A stretch of 64,000 bases of DNA from Bacillus sp. CHD6a (GTDB lineage: Bacteria; Bacillota; Bacilli; Bacillales; Bacillaceae_I): NCBI RefSeq assembly GCF_001293645.1, contig NZ_LBMD01000002.1, positions 124,001 to 188,000 on the forward strand. Direction: 5' to 3'. Under the pieces are notes generated by a model. It ran no database searches and was not told where the DNA came from. It saw only the letters and a list, made by a program, of their open reading frames with translations. Position numbers and translations under genes: made by a program. Position 1 is the first letter of the stretch. Each line of letters opens with the position of its first letter. This document shows positions 16,622-24,528 of the stretch, in pieces.

Positions 16622-16969
16622 ATGTCTCATGAAAACCATGAAGTAAAAGAAGACGAACAAACGGAAGTAAGGGAACAAAAGAAAGTAAGAGAAGATCGAT
16701 TGTTAAAGGAATTAAAGGATTTAAAGGGGGAGGATATTCTCCTTGTGACAGAGTCTGACCAATTAAACCTTTTTGGTCAAACATTTAGACCTGTCTTTAC
16801 TGGAACCATATTCGATGTTCAACAAGGTCATATAACGCTTTATCCAGTTATCATCAAAATTGTGAATGCTCCATTTTTCGAGTTTCCAACACCACTTAGC
16901 TTTCCACTAGAAAAAATTGCACACTTCACGCCAAACTTTGATCCAAGAGAACGCTTTCCATTAACGTAA
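16622..16969 (+). CDS. mnxE: Mn oxidase complex subunit MnxE
   Basis: 115 residues, close to the size of MnxE in known Mn-oxidising Bacillus. A charged Glu/Lys-rich N-terminal 40 residues precede a beta-rich domain (FTGTIFDVQQGHITLYPVII, then FPLEKIAHFTPNF). In purified Mnx complexes small MnxE and MnxF subunits form a hexameric copper-binding unit with MnxG; that is literature knowledge. The gene has an excellent ribosome binding site (AAAGGAGG) and lies 14 bases behind mnxD. The Sm-like pattern would fit a six-membered ring. Confidence 0.75.
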   Translation: MSHENHEVKEDEQTEVREQKKVREDRLLKELKDLKGEDILLVTESDQLNLFGQTFRPVFTGTIFDVQQGHITLYPVIIKIVNAPFFEFPTPLSFPLEKIAHFTPNFDPRERFPLT

Positions 16970-16995
16970 GTAAGCACTTTTAAAGGGGGATTCGT

Positions 16996-17304
16996 ATGAC
17001 ACATACCACGGATGGAAATTGGATTCATTCTCCTTCGATAAATGATATTCATGATGAAGGGGTAATTCAAGATTTCAGAGATGGAATTGGAAAAAAAGCA
17101 TTTATCTTGACGCCTTCTTTTCCATTTGTATTCATTGGAAAGATTGTGGAGGTAATTGAAGATTATGTATTACTTGATACACAGGTTACAACAATAGCTG
17201 AATTAGAGAATCGTAATTGGTTTATTCACGTCCATAGTATCGAAACTTACTATATAGAAACGAAAGGATTACCGAGAATTCCGAAATTGATGGAAGACTT
17301 TTAA
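16996..17304 (+). CDS. mnxF: Mn oxidase complex subunit MnxF
   Basis: 102 residues, matching the size of MnxF. After about 30 residues comes a beta-rich core, FPFVFIGKIVEVIEDYVLLD, then WFIHVHSIETYYIETKG, again the Sm-like strand order. His and Tyr in the last strand are candidate metal ligands. It starts at ATG 16996 after AAAGGGGG and is followed 15 bases later by mnxG. Expected to form a hetero-hexamer with MnxE that binds MnxG. The order E-F-G matches the described mnx operon. Confidence 0.77.
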   Translation: MTHTTDGNWIHSPSINDIHDEGVIQDFRDGIGKKAFILTPSFPFVFIGKIVEVIEDYVLLDTQVTTIAELENRNWFIHVHSIETYYIETKGLPRIPKLMEDF

Positions 17305-17319
17305 CGAAGGGGGAAACGG

Positions 17320-20300
17320 ATGAAAAGACTCTATCATGTCGTTGCCATCCCAATAAGAATTGTGCTGAATAACTTTGGTGATTATGCTCCCGATGGAATG
17401 ATGTATGTATTAAAAGAAAATGAAAAAAAGGTAAAAGAATTAGTCAAGAAAAATCCCTTTACCCCGGTAGATTTAGTAGAGCCGCTGTGTATTCGAGCCA
17501 ATAAAGGAGACACAGTGGAAATATTATTTGAAAATCAAATTCGTTATGCGACAGGAATGCATTTTTTGGAAGCCGATTACAATGTATTAGACTCCGATGG
17601 AGCAAACGTCGGATTTAACCCGAGTACGCTAGCGGAGCCAGGGGAAAAAATTCTCTACCAATTGACGGTAAATCATGAAGGGGTGTTCTACTTCCATGAT
17701 TTAGGTAACCCGGAGAGTGGGGATGAGGGAACGAATATTAATGGTTTATTCGGATGCTTATTTGTGCAACGCAGAGGATCATGGTGGACCGACCCTGTTA
17801 CTGGTGGCACCATAAACAGCGGGTTATATGCGGATGTTCATCACCCTTTTGCTCCATCTTTCAGAGAATATGCCTGGATCTTTCATGATGAAATGTCAAC
17901 AGTGGATATGACAGGAAACAAGCCGCTTGATCCCGTTACCAATCAGGAAAGAGAATCTACACATGCCATGAATTATCGTTATGAGCCGATCCAAAATCGA
18001 AGGAAACTGTTAGAGGAAGGGGTTGTTTGCCCGGATTGTGATGGAGAAGAAGTTCATCATGATTCATGGGTATTTGGTGACCCGGCCACTCCTATCCTAA
18101 GAGGCTATAAGGGAGATCCTGCAAAGATTCGATTAGTGCACGGTGGGGTCAAGGAAACGCATGTTTTCCATTACCATGTACATCAGTGGTTTAAAGACAC
18201 GAACAATACAGATTCGGATGTCATTGATTCCATAGCCGTAAGCCCTCAAACTTGGTATACGGTAGAACCTCTCTATGGACTTGGTTCGCTGCAGGAGGCA
18301 ATGGGAGATGTCATTATTCATTGTCATCTTTATCCCCACTTTGCAGTAGGAATGTGGGGGATGAATCGAATCTTTGACACCCTACAGGACGGAAGCCAAT
18401 GCTATCCGAATGGTGTCCCGATTAAAGCATTGCAGCCATTGCCTGACCGGCCATGTCCACCAAAACCGACAAAGGAACGCCCTGGTTTTCCAAACTTTAT
18501 TCCTGGAAAAGTGGGCTGTAAGGCACCAAGGCCACCACTAGGCATTGTAGGTGGTAGAGACATGACGGAGCTTGAACGAAATGCAGCAGTGCCTTTTGCA
18601 AGGCCAGGAGCTGTGTTTGCTGACGCTTGTTCCATTGTAGAAAATCCAGCAGTGCAAGAGTTTAATATTTCACTCATTGAATGTCCATTAGTCTATAATC
18701 GTCAAGGCTGGAATGACCCTAAAGGAAGAATATATGTGCTTGATGAAGATGTAGACGATGTGTTATCAGGCAAGAAAGAACCGGAACCTATTGTCATTCA
18801 TATGAATGCTGGAACGTGTATACGTATTAATTTTACAAACCTGCTACCTGAAGTTGCCGGTGGAGATGCATTCCAATTAGTCACAAGAACCTATGAAACT
18901 GGCATTCATGTTCACTTTGTTAAATTTGATGTGCTTGTCAGTGATGGAGCAAATGTAGGGTGGAATTACGATTCCAGTGCTCTGTCGGGAGAGACAATAC
19001 GTTACGAATATTATGCAGATGTAGAATTAAAAGCTTGGTTTTTCCATGACCACTTATTTGCCAACTACCATCAGCAGCATGGAGTGTTTGGCTCTGGAGT
19101 CATTCATGCCAGATTCTCAGAGGTTCTAGACTCTAAAACAGGTGAAGAGGTCAACGTTGGTACTCAAGTAACTGTTACACACCCATTAATTCCGGATTAT
19201 CGGGATATTGCTTTGATGGTTCAAGATTTCACCCTATTATATGATAAAAACGGGTGTCCATTAAATCCACCAGAATTCCCAGGATCTGATGATGACCCAG
19301 GTTTGTTTGGAGTGAACTATAAGAACGAACCATTACAATTCCGTTTAGGGAAAGATGAAGATCCTGCCTATTCGTTTAGCTCCTTTGTAAAAGGGGACCC
19401 GGTGACACCAATCCTACATTGTTATGAAGGAGATCCGATAAGAGTAAGGTTATTACAAGGCGCGCATGAGGAATCACACAGCTTTAATATACACGGACTT
19501 CGCTGGAAAGCAGAGCGCCCTGACGTGGAAACCAGCTTTAGTGCTCAACAACATATTGGCATATCAGAATCGTTCACATTCGAAATGGATGTGCCAAGGT
19601 CCGGGGATTATTTATGGACGTTTGAAACGGAGGAGGATTTATGGAATGGATTGTGGGGCCTAATACGAGCCTTTGATGAAGAGGTCGATTTCTTAATCCC
19701 ACTCCCAGACCGAGAGGATCCACCAAAACGAACACGGCCATTGCCTGAATGTAATGGAAAACCACCAGCTCCACCTAAAAAAGTAGACCCAATTGGACCG
19801 AAAGATGCTCCGATAAAACGGTTTGATGTGGTAGCGTTTCATACACCGATTATATATAGCAAGTGGGGAGAAAAAGATCCATTTGGTATTGTTTTTGCCC
19901 TAAAAGAAGATATGGATGACATTTTATGTGGTAGAAAAAATCCAAAACCTTTAATTTTAAGGGCAAATCAAGGCGATGTTGTGGAAGTGACATTAACTAG
20001 TTTCTTAAAGTTTGATCAATTCCCATTTCCAGATGGAATTTGGCCATATCCACCTGTAAAGGAGCAGGCTTTTTATCCTCCATCCGTCAGGATATCGTTA
20101 CACCCGCAATTGATTCAATATGATGTGAAAACATCAGCAGGGGAAACAGTAGGCTTCAATCCAGATCAAACGGTTGGACCTGGCGAAACGATAACGTATA
20201 AGTGGTATGTGGATGCAGATGTAGGCTCTTGTGGATTGTGGGATATGGCGGACATACGCAATCACCGTTCATTGGGGACTTTTGGGATATTTATTGCCGA

Positions 20301-20991
20301 ACCAAGAGGAACTCAATTCCTGCATCCAAAAACATTCAAGCCAGCGCTAACAGCAGATAATGTCGTGTTAGTGAATCCTTTCTTACCAGAAACAAGAGAA
20401 TTTGTCTTAATTATGTATGATGGAGCTCGATTAGTGGATAGAAAAGGAAAACTTATCGTGGATCCTGTGGATGGAATTATTGGGGGAGTGGACCCAGAAG
20501 AGTTAGAGGATTTAGTGGATACGTATGATAATGGGTCAAGGGGCTTTAATTATCGTACAGAGCGATTAATCAATCGGTTCAATAAACGTCCTGTCTTAAA
20601 GGATCTGTTCAGCTCCAAAGTGCATGGAGATCCATCTACCCCGGTATTTGAAGCGTATGCCGGAGAACCGATTACCATGCGACTGGTCAATCCTTCCGAG
20701 CGTCGGCGCAGCCATGGTTTTCACTTGCATGGACACTATTGGAACACGGATGACAAAGACTTGGCGTCCGAAATTCGTTCCTTGGAGGGCAAAATTGTCG
20801 CTGGTTATACGGGTGACTTCAAAATGAATTATGGCGCAGGAAGTTTTTATAACTTCCCAGGCGACTATATGTACCGTTCTGGAAATATTCGCTGGGATAT
20901 CGAGCAAGGAATGTGGGGAATCCTTCGTGTCCATAAAAATAGACAAAAGCACTTACCGCCTGTAAAAAAGGTTACCTGGAAAGATTATTAA
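17320..20991 (+). CDS. mnxG: Manganese oxidase, giant multicopper oxidase MnxG
   Basis: 1,223 residues, nearly the length of MnxG (about 1,217). Six cupredoxin-type domains arranged as three repeats, each with a PxxPDRP-type linker (near 374, 780, 800). Copper motifs: HVFHYH (281-286), HCHLYPHFAVGM with Cys335, His340 and Met345 (type 1 site), GIHVHF (530-532) and FFHDHL (576-578). So the HxxHxH and HCHx3Hx4M motifs precede the two HxH motifs, the reverse of laccases. Further His-rich loops occur in later repeats (HSFNIHG, HGFHLHGHYW). No signal peptide, as for a mother-cell protein deposited on the spore. Oxidises Mn(II) through Mn(III) to Mn(IV) oxide with oxygen. Confidence 0.92.
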   Translation: MKRLYHVVAIPIRIVLNNFGDYAPDGMMYVLKENEKKVKELVKKNPFTPVDLVEPLCIRANKGDTVEILFENQIRYATGMHFLEADYNVLDSDGANVGFNPSTLAEPGEKILYQLTVNHEGVFYFHDLGNPESGDEGTNINGLFGCLFVQRRGSWWTDPVTGGTINSGLYADVHHPFAPSFREYAWIFHDEMSTVDMTGNKPLDPVTNQERESTHAMNYRYEPIQNRRKLLEEGVVCPDCDGEEVHHDSWVFGDPATPILRGYKGDPAKIRLVHGGVKETHVFHYHVHQWFKDTNNTDSDVIDSIAVSPQTWYTVEPLYGLGSLQEAMGDVIIHCHLYPHFAVGMWGMNRIFDTLQDGSQCYPNGVPIKALQPLPDRPCPPKPTKERPGFPNFIPGKVGCKAPRPPLGIVGGRDMTELERNAAVPFARPGAVFADACSIVENPAVQEFNISLIECPLVYNRQGWNDPKGRIYVLDEDVDDVLSGKKEPEPIVIHMNAGTCIRINFTNLLPEVAGGDAFQLVTRTYETGIHVHFVKFDVLVSDGANVGWNYDSSALSGETIRYEYYADVELKAWFFHDHLFANYHQQHGVFGSGVIHARFSEVLDSKTGEEVNVGTQVTVTHPLIPDYRDIALMVQDFTLLYDKNGCPLNPPEFPGSDDDPGLFGVNYKNEPLQFRLGKDEDPAYSFSSFVKGDPVTPILHCYEGDPIRVRLLQGAHEESHSFNIHGLRWKAERPDVETSFSAQQHIGISESFTFEMDVPRSGDYLWTFETEEDLWNGLWGLIRAFDEEVDFLIPLPDREDPPKRTRPLPECNGKPPAPPKKVDPIGPKDAPIKRFDVVAFHTPIIYSKWGEKDPFGIVFALKEDMDDILCGRKNPKPLILRANQGDVVEVTLTSFLKFDQFPFPDGIWPYPPVKEQAFYPPSVRISLHPQLIQYDVKTSAGETVGFNPDQTVGPGETITYKWYVDADVGSCGLWDMADIRNHRSLGTFGIFIAEPRGTQFLHPKTFKPALTADNVVLVNPFLPETREFVLIMYDGARLVDRKGKLIVDPVDGIIGGVDPEELEDLVDTYDNGSRGFNYRTERLINRFNKRPVLKDLFSSKVHGDPSTPVFEAYAGEPITMRLVNPSERRRSHGFHLHGHYWNTDDKDLASEIRSLEGKIVAGYTGDFKMNYGAGSFYNFPGDYMYRSGNIRWDIEQGMWGILRVHKNRQKHLPPVKKVTWKDY

Positions 20992-21004
20992 GGTGTGGGT
21001 TTAG

Positions 21005-21619
21005 ATGACCAAAAAAGCATGGGGACTGTTTCTTTCCATTAGTGTCATTGGATTCTTAGCGGTTTACTTTTTTTGGCCAACATACGAAAAACTCCCCGTT
21101 TTGGGGAGTGTATCCAACTTTCAATTACAAAATGTCCAAGGAAGTACCTATGAATTAAACAGCGAAAAAGTAAAAATTGTTACCTTTTTTTATACTCGCT
21201 GTCCTGATGTTTGCCCCATGACCATCGTGGATTTAACAACACTACAAGCCGAACTTCAAAACAAGGGAGTATTTGGTGAACAGGTCGAGCTTGTAGCCAT
21301 CTCCCTTGATCCCGAAAATGATACAGCAGAAGCTATTCAAAAGTACTCACAAGCATTTAACACCGATCCTGCAGGGTGGAAGTGGGTAAGAGGGACTGAA
21401 GACGAGACAAAAGAAATTGCAAGCCGCTTTAACATGCAATACCAAAAGCTGGAAGGTGATTTCTTCTCTCACTCCATCACCATGTATCTACTCGATGAAA
21501 AAAACCAGATACGGGCATTATATGACATGGCCAATGCCAATGACCCACTTGATACCACTCAAATTCTAGAAGATATCTCCCTTTTGATACCAAGTGGGTT
21601 TCATGGACAGACACCTTGA
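21005..21619 (+). CDS. mnxC: SCO1-family copper/thiol protein (MnxC-like)
   Basis: 204 residues. An N-terminal membrane anchor (about 7-25) is followed by a thioredoxin-like SCO domain with the copper motif RCPDVCPMT (Cys66, Cys70) and the distal ligand His156 in FFSHSITMYL. SCO proteins bind copper and deliver it or reduce thiols; here it probably loads MnxG with copper. It starts 13 bases after mnxG, so it is the last gene of the operon. In strain SG-1, as I recall, the SCO-like mnxC lies between mnxB and mnxD, so the order differs here. Domain call is certain; the mnxC name is tentative. Confidence 0.78.
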   Translation: MTKKAWGLFLSISVIGFLAVYFFWPTYEKLPVLGSVSNFQLQNVQGSTYELNSEKVKIVTFFYTRCPDVCPMTIVDLTTLQAELQNKGVFGEQVELVAISLDPENDTAEAIQKYSQAFNTDPAGWKWVRGTEDETKEIASRFNMQYQKLEGDFFSHSITMYLLDEKNQIRALYDMANANDPLDTTQILEDISLLIPSGFHGQTP

Positions 21620-21646
21620 TCTAAAATCGACATAACCATACTAAAC

Positions 21647-21677
21647 AAGCCGAGAATGCCTGCTGTTCTCGGCTTTC
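21647..21677 (+). terminator. Terminator of the mnx operon, GCCGAGAAT type
   Basis: Stem AAGCCGAGAA / TTCTCGGCTT with an 8-base loop, then TCC. Two more hairpins with the same stem occur at 26385 and 27750. Followed by a copy of the dispersed 19-mer at 21698-21718. Confidence 0.75.
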
Positions 21678-21891
21678 CTGTGCAGGTGGAGCAGGCGGTG
21701 GGTCGGTGTGCCCGTCCCCTAGAATCCCTCTTGACATCCATATCGTTTTAAGGTAATTTAAATATAAATTTATATTCGAGAGATTTTATTTTTCCTTTTT
21801 ACTATTACCTAGAGGGCTTTAGCAGGCTGTTAAACGATTGTTTGACAGCATGAAAAAGTATTTCTTAAGAGATAAAAGGCAAATATAAGAT

Positions 21892-21940
21892 AAATCGGTG
21901 TATTTCTTAAGTATAGGCTTAAGGGATGCACCGATTTTTT
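21892..21940 (+). terminator. Leader hairpin/attenuator upstream of the bicarbonate operon
   Basis: AAATCGGTG pairs with CACCGATTT and is followed by TTTT; the loop holds a CTTAAG...CTTAAG inner pair. It lies 20 bases before the DUF2294 start and far from any upstream gene, so it may be a conditional terminator in the leader. The rest of the 340-bp gap holds the mnx terminator, a dispersed repeat and TTAAACGATTGTTTGA at about 21830. Confidence 0.55.
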
Positions 21941-21959
21941 GTTCAGGGGGGAAAGCGTG

Positions 21960-22328
21960 ATGATCATAAAAAAATCAAAAGGTGCTATGGAATCAGATAT
22001 AAGCAAAGCAATTACGCAATGGGAAAAGGATTATCTTGGACGTGGGTCTGTATCTGTTAAAGCAGATATATTACGGGATATGATTATTGTGAATTTGAAT
22101 GGGGTTTTAACACCTGCTGAGTATTCCGTGTGTGAAACAAAAGAGGGAATGTTAACAATTAAGAAAACTCGTTCAGAGTTAGTAGAATCAGGTTTGGGTA
22201 ATCTGAAGGATATCATTTTTACAATCACGGGGGAAAAGGTGAAAAGCTTTCATACAGACATTAGTTCTCGTACAGGAGAACGTGTGATGGTCTTTAAGTT
22301 ATATGAAGATCTGGAGAAGAAAATGTAA
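21960..22328 (+). CDS. DUF2294 protein (YbcI-like), bicarbonate operon
   Basis: 122 residues of the DUF2294 family: a helix with SDISKAITQWEKDYLGRG, strand pairs around DMIIVNLNGVLTPAE, and a conserved C-terminal GEKVKSFHTDISSRTGERV. ATG 21960 follows GGGGGGAAAG. DUF2294 proteins often sit beside inorganic-carbon or sodium-linked transporters; here it precedes an SbtA-like transporter and a carbonic-anhydrase-like gene. A regulatory or accessory role in bicarbonate uptake is inferred from that. Confidence 0.75.
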   Translation: MIIKKSKGAMESDISKAITQWEKDYLGRGSVSVKADILRDMIIVNLNGVLTPAEYSVCETKEGMLTIKKTRSELVESGLGNLKDIIFTITGEKVKSFHTDISSRTGERVMVFKLYEDLEKKM

Positions 22329-22477
22329 GATCCATGATAAAAGGGAGATCTTTAAAAAGCCTTAGGGCGAGTTGAAGGTAAACCGACATTTCAGTAGCGG
22401 TGGTTTGTTTTTTTGCCACTTGTATGCTGATGATGTCGTTTTTTTTTATCGTGGAAAAATGGATGGGAGGAAGTTGG

Positions 22478-23485
22478 ATGAATGACATAATTGTTCAAAA
22501 TTTGTTATCACCTGTGGTGTTGTTTTTTGTATTAGGCATTATTGCTGCCATTTTTAAATCGGATTTAAAATTTCCAACGGGTTTAAGTGAAGGATTAAGC
22601 ATTTACCTGTTAATTGCGATTGGGATAAAAGGGGGAATGGAGCTTTCGAACTACTCAATGGAAACGGTGTGGGCACCCATTCTAGGCACGTTATTTTTAG
22701 GAATTGTCATTCCTTTTCTAACCTTGTTTATCATGAAAATGATCAAAATGGATCTGAAAAACTCGATTGGATTGGCCGCGACTTATGGGTCTGTAAGTAT
22801 TGTGACGTATGGAGCTTCCATTTCATTTTTAGATAAAAGCGGTACATCGTACGAAGGATTTATGAATGCATTAGTGGTGTTAATGGAGAGTCCGGCCATT
22901 TTAGTTTCGTTTCTTTTATTAAAAGTCTTAGAAAATAAAAAGGATTATCCGATCTATTCGACACAGAGCATGGGGTTTCTTCCGGCATCCGCCAATATAT
23001 TTGATAAAGACATGTTAAGGGAAAGTATATTCGGCAAAAGCATCCTTCTTCTCCTTGGGAGTTTAATCATAGGTTGGATCGTTGGGGAACAGGCACTCCC
23101 AATGGTGAAACCTTTATTCATTGACTTATACGGCAGCGTGTTAATTCTTTTCCTCTTAAATATGGGATTGATGGTAGGCCAGCGCTTGCCAGAGGTGAAA
23201 AAGCACGGGCTGCCCTTGCTGTTATTTGGTTTAGTTACGCCCCTTTTGTTTGGTGCTTTAGGAGTTCTTGTCGGAAACTTTGTAGGTTTATCGTTAGGGG
23301 GAGTGACATTGATGGGCGTATTAGCTGGAAGTGCTTCGTACATTGCCGCACCTGCAGCCCTGAAAACCTCGGTTCCAGAGGCCAACCCATCCATCTATTT
23401 AGGCTTATCTTTAGGAGTTACGTTTCCTTTTAACTTAATCATAGGAATACCTATTTATTACGAAATGGCAAAATGGGTACAATAA
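22478..23485 (+). CDS. SbtA-like sodium-dependent bicarbonate transporter
   Basis: 335 residues, about ten membrane helices, DUF897/SbtA family. Typical segments are LLSPVVLFFVLGIIAAIFKS, LPTGLSEGLSIYLL-like text near residues 28-45, GIKGGMEL, and the second-half repeat GLMVGQRLPEVKK with the helix around GVLAGSASYIAAPAALKT. Cyanobacterial SbtA imports bicarbonate with Na+ and is controlled by the PII-like SbtB; no SbtB is present here. ATG 22478 is seven bases behind GGGAGG; the longer frame from 22400 has no ribosome binding site. Confidence 0.82.
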   Translation: MNDIIVQNLLSPVVLFFVLGIIAAIFKSDLKFPTGLSEGLSIYLLIAIGIKGGMELSNYSMETVWAPILGTLFLGIVIPFLTLFIMKMIKMDLKNSIGLAATYGSVSIVTYGASISFLDKSGTSYEGFMNALVVLMESPAILVSFLLLKVLENKKDYPIYSTQSMGFLPASANIFDKDMLRESIFGKSILLLLGSLIIGWIVGEQALPMVKPLFIDLYGSVLILFLLNMGLMVGQRLPEVKKHGLPLLLFGLVTPLLFGALGVLVGNFVGLSLGGVTLMGVLAGSASYIAAPAALKTSVPEANPSIYLGLSLGVTFPFNLIIGIPIYYEMAKWVQ

Positions 23486-23498
23486 GGGAGGAATAAAA

Positions 23499-23990
23499 AT
23501 GTCCAATGTAGTAGGTTCATTAACGAAAAAAACAATTGTTATTTCTAGTATCAATCAAGATATGCAGCCTTTACTTCCGATCATAACCAATAGACAGGAA
23601 AAGGATTTGTTGGTTTTGAACAGCTTTGGGGCTGTCATTACCCAACCTTATGGCTGTTTGATCAGAAACGTTATTTTGGCATTGTATAGTGAAAATGTGG
23701 ATGAAATTTATCTTATCGGGGAAAAAGACAGGAAAGTAGGCAGCCTGGATAAAGAGGAATTATTAAGTAAGATGAAGCAAGCAGGGGTATCACAAGGAAC
23801 AATCAACACTATTAATTATATTGATGTAGTCAATCATGATGTCATGGATTGGTTGGTCGGTCCATCAAAAGTGCAAGATGTCATGGAGAAAAACAAAACA
23901 TTCCTGAAAGGTCATCCGTTCATTCCAAATGACATACCTATCCATGCTTATATCGCGGATGTAGATACAGGAGAATATTATTCAGTCTAG
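23499..23990 (+). CDS. Beta-carbonic-anhydrase-like protein lacking zinc ligands
   Basis: 163 residues with the strand-helix pattern of beta-carbonic anhydrases: TIVISSINQDMQPLLP in place of the first zinc/Asp-Arg motif (CMDSR), LLVLNSFGAVITQP where R.AG is usual, and DEIYLIGEKDRKVG where VGH.DCG is usual. The Cys, Asp-Arg, His and Cys residues needed for zinc are all replaced, so catalysis is unlikely. It follows the SbtA-like gene by 13 bases with AGGGAGGAA. It could sense bicarbonate or regulate the transporter, as SbtB does elsewhere. Fold assignment is good, role is inference. Confidence 0.68.
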   Translation: MSNVVGSLTKKTIVISSINQDMQPLLPIITNRQEKDLLVLNSFGAVITQPYGCLIRNVILALYSENVDEIYLIGEKDRKVGSLDKEELLSKMKQAGVSQGTINTINYIDVVNHDVMDWLVGPSKVQDVMEKNKTFLKGHPFIPNDIPIHAYIADVDTGEYYSV

Positions 23991-24033
23991 AGGTTATGGT
24001 ATCCTTAGGGAAATCACCATAAGGAGAATGTAT

Positions 24034-24324
24034 ATGAGCGCAAATTTACAAGACTTTGTCCAACATACAATGGTCAGGATGGAACATTTTGATCCGCAAA
24101 ATGTGGATTGCATCAAAAAACTGGTGAAAGAAGCCATTCATTTTTATAAACTTAATTCTTATCAAGAAGAGGAAGAAACAGTAGAAGGTACCACAGAATT
24201 TTTATATATACACTCGATGATGGAGGAAAACCTTCTATCTAAAGTGGTGGAACTCTCGATGGGAACGAATAAAGGTTTTGACATCGAAGAGGTTTATAAA
24301 GGCTGTGTCATAAGAGAATATTAG
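24034..24324 (+). CDS. Small acidic protein of the bicarbonate operon, unknown
   Basis: 96 residues, helical and acidic (DFVQHTMVRMEHFDPQNVDC, QEEEETVEGTTEFLYIHSMM), no membrane segment, no family recognised. ATG 24034 lies six bases after AAGGAGA; an ATG at 24028 is too close. Last gene of the operon starting with DUF2294, before a terminator at 24331. May be a partner of the carbonic-anhydrase-like protein; nothing in the sequence proves it. Confidence 0.65.
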   Translation: MSANLQDFVQHTMVRMEHFDPQNVDCIKKLVKEAIHFYKLNSYQEEEETVEGTTEFLYIHSMMEENLLSKVVELSMGTNKGFDIEEVYKGCVIREY

Positions 24325-24330
24325 ATAGAA

Positions 24331-24373
24331 AAAGGTGGACTCCCAGACATTATTGTTGTTGGAGTCCCTTTTT
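24331..24373 (+). terminator. Rho-independent terminator of the bicarbonate operon
   Basis: AAAAGG-t-GGACTCC pairs with GGAGTCCCTTTTT, with a 17-base loop and a single bulge. Located just after the 96-residue gene. Confidence 0.75.
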
Positions 24374-24445
24374 AATAAGGCTCCAAAAAGACATGGTTGC
24401 AGCCTTTTTTAATGGTTGGATTTAATTGGTTAAAAAACATTTGTT

Positions 24446-24459
24446 TGTTAACGTTTTCA
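24446..24459 (+). promoter_or_regulatory. Catabolite-responsive element (cre)
   Basis: TGTTAACGTTTTCA fits the CcpA consensus TGWNANCGNTNWCA at every position. It lies 70 bases before the acetate transporter start, so the gene is probably controlled by CcpA. Confidence 0.7.
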
Positions 24460-24528
24460 CATGTAGACAAAAGTAATTATTTCATGTAATTTATATGAGT
24501 TATATAACAAGGAGGAATGACACATCTT

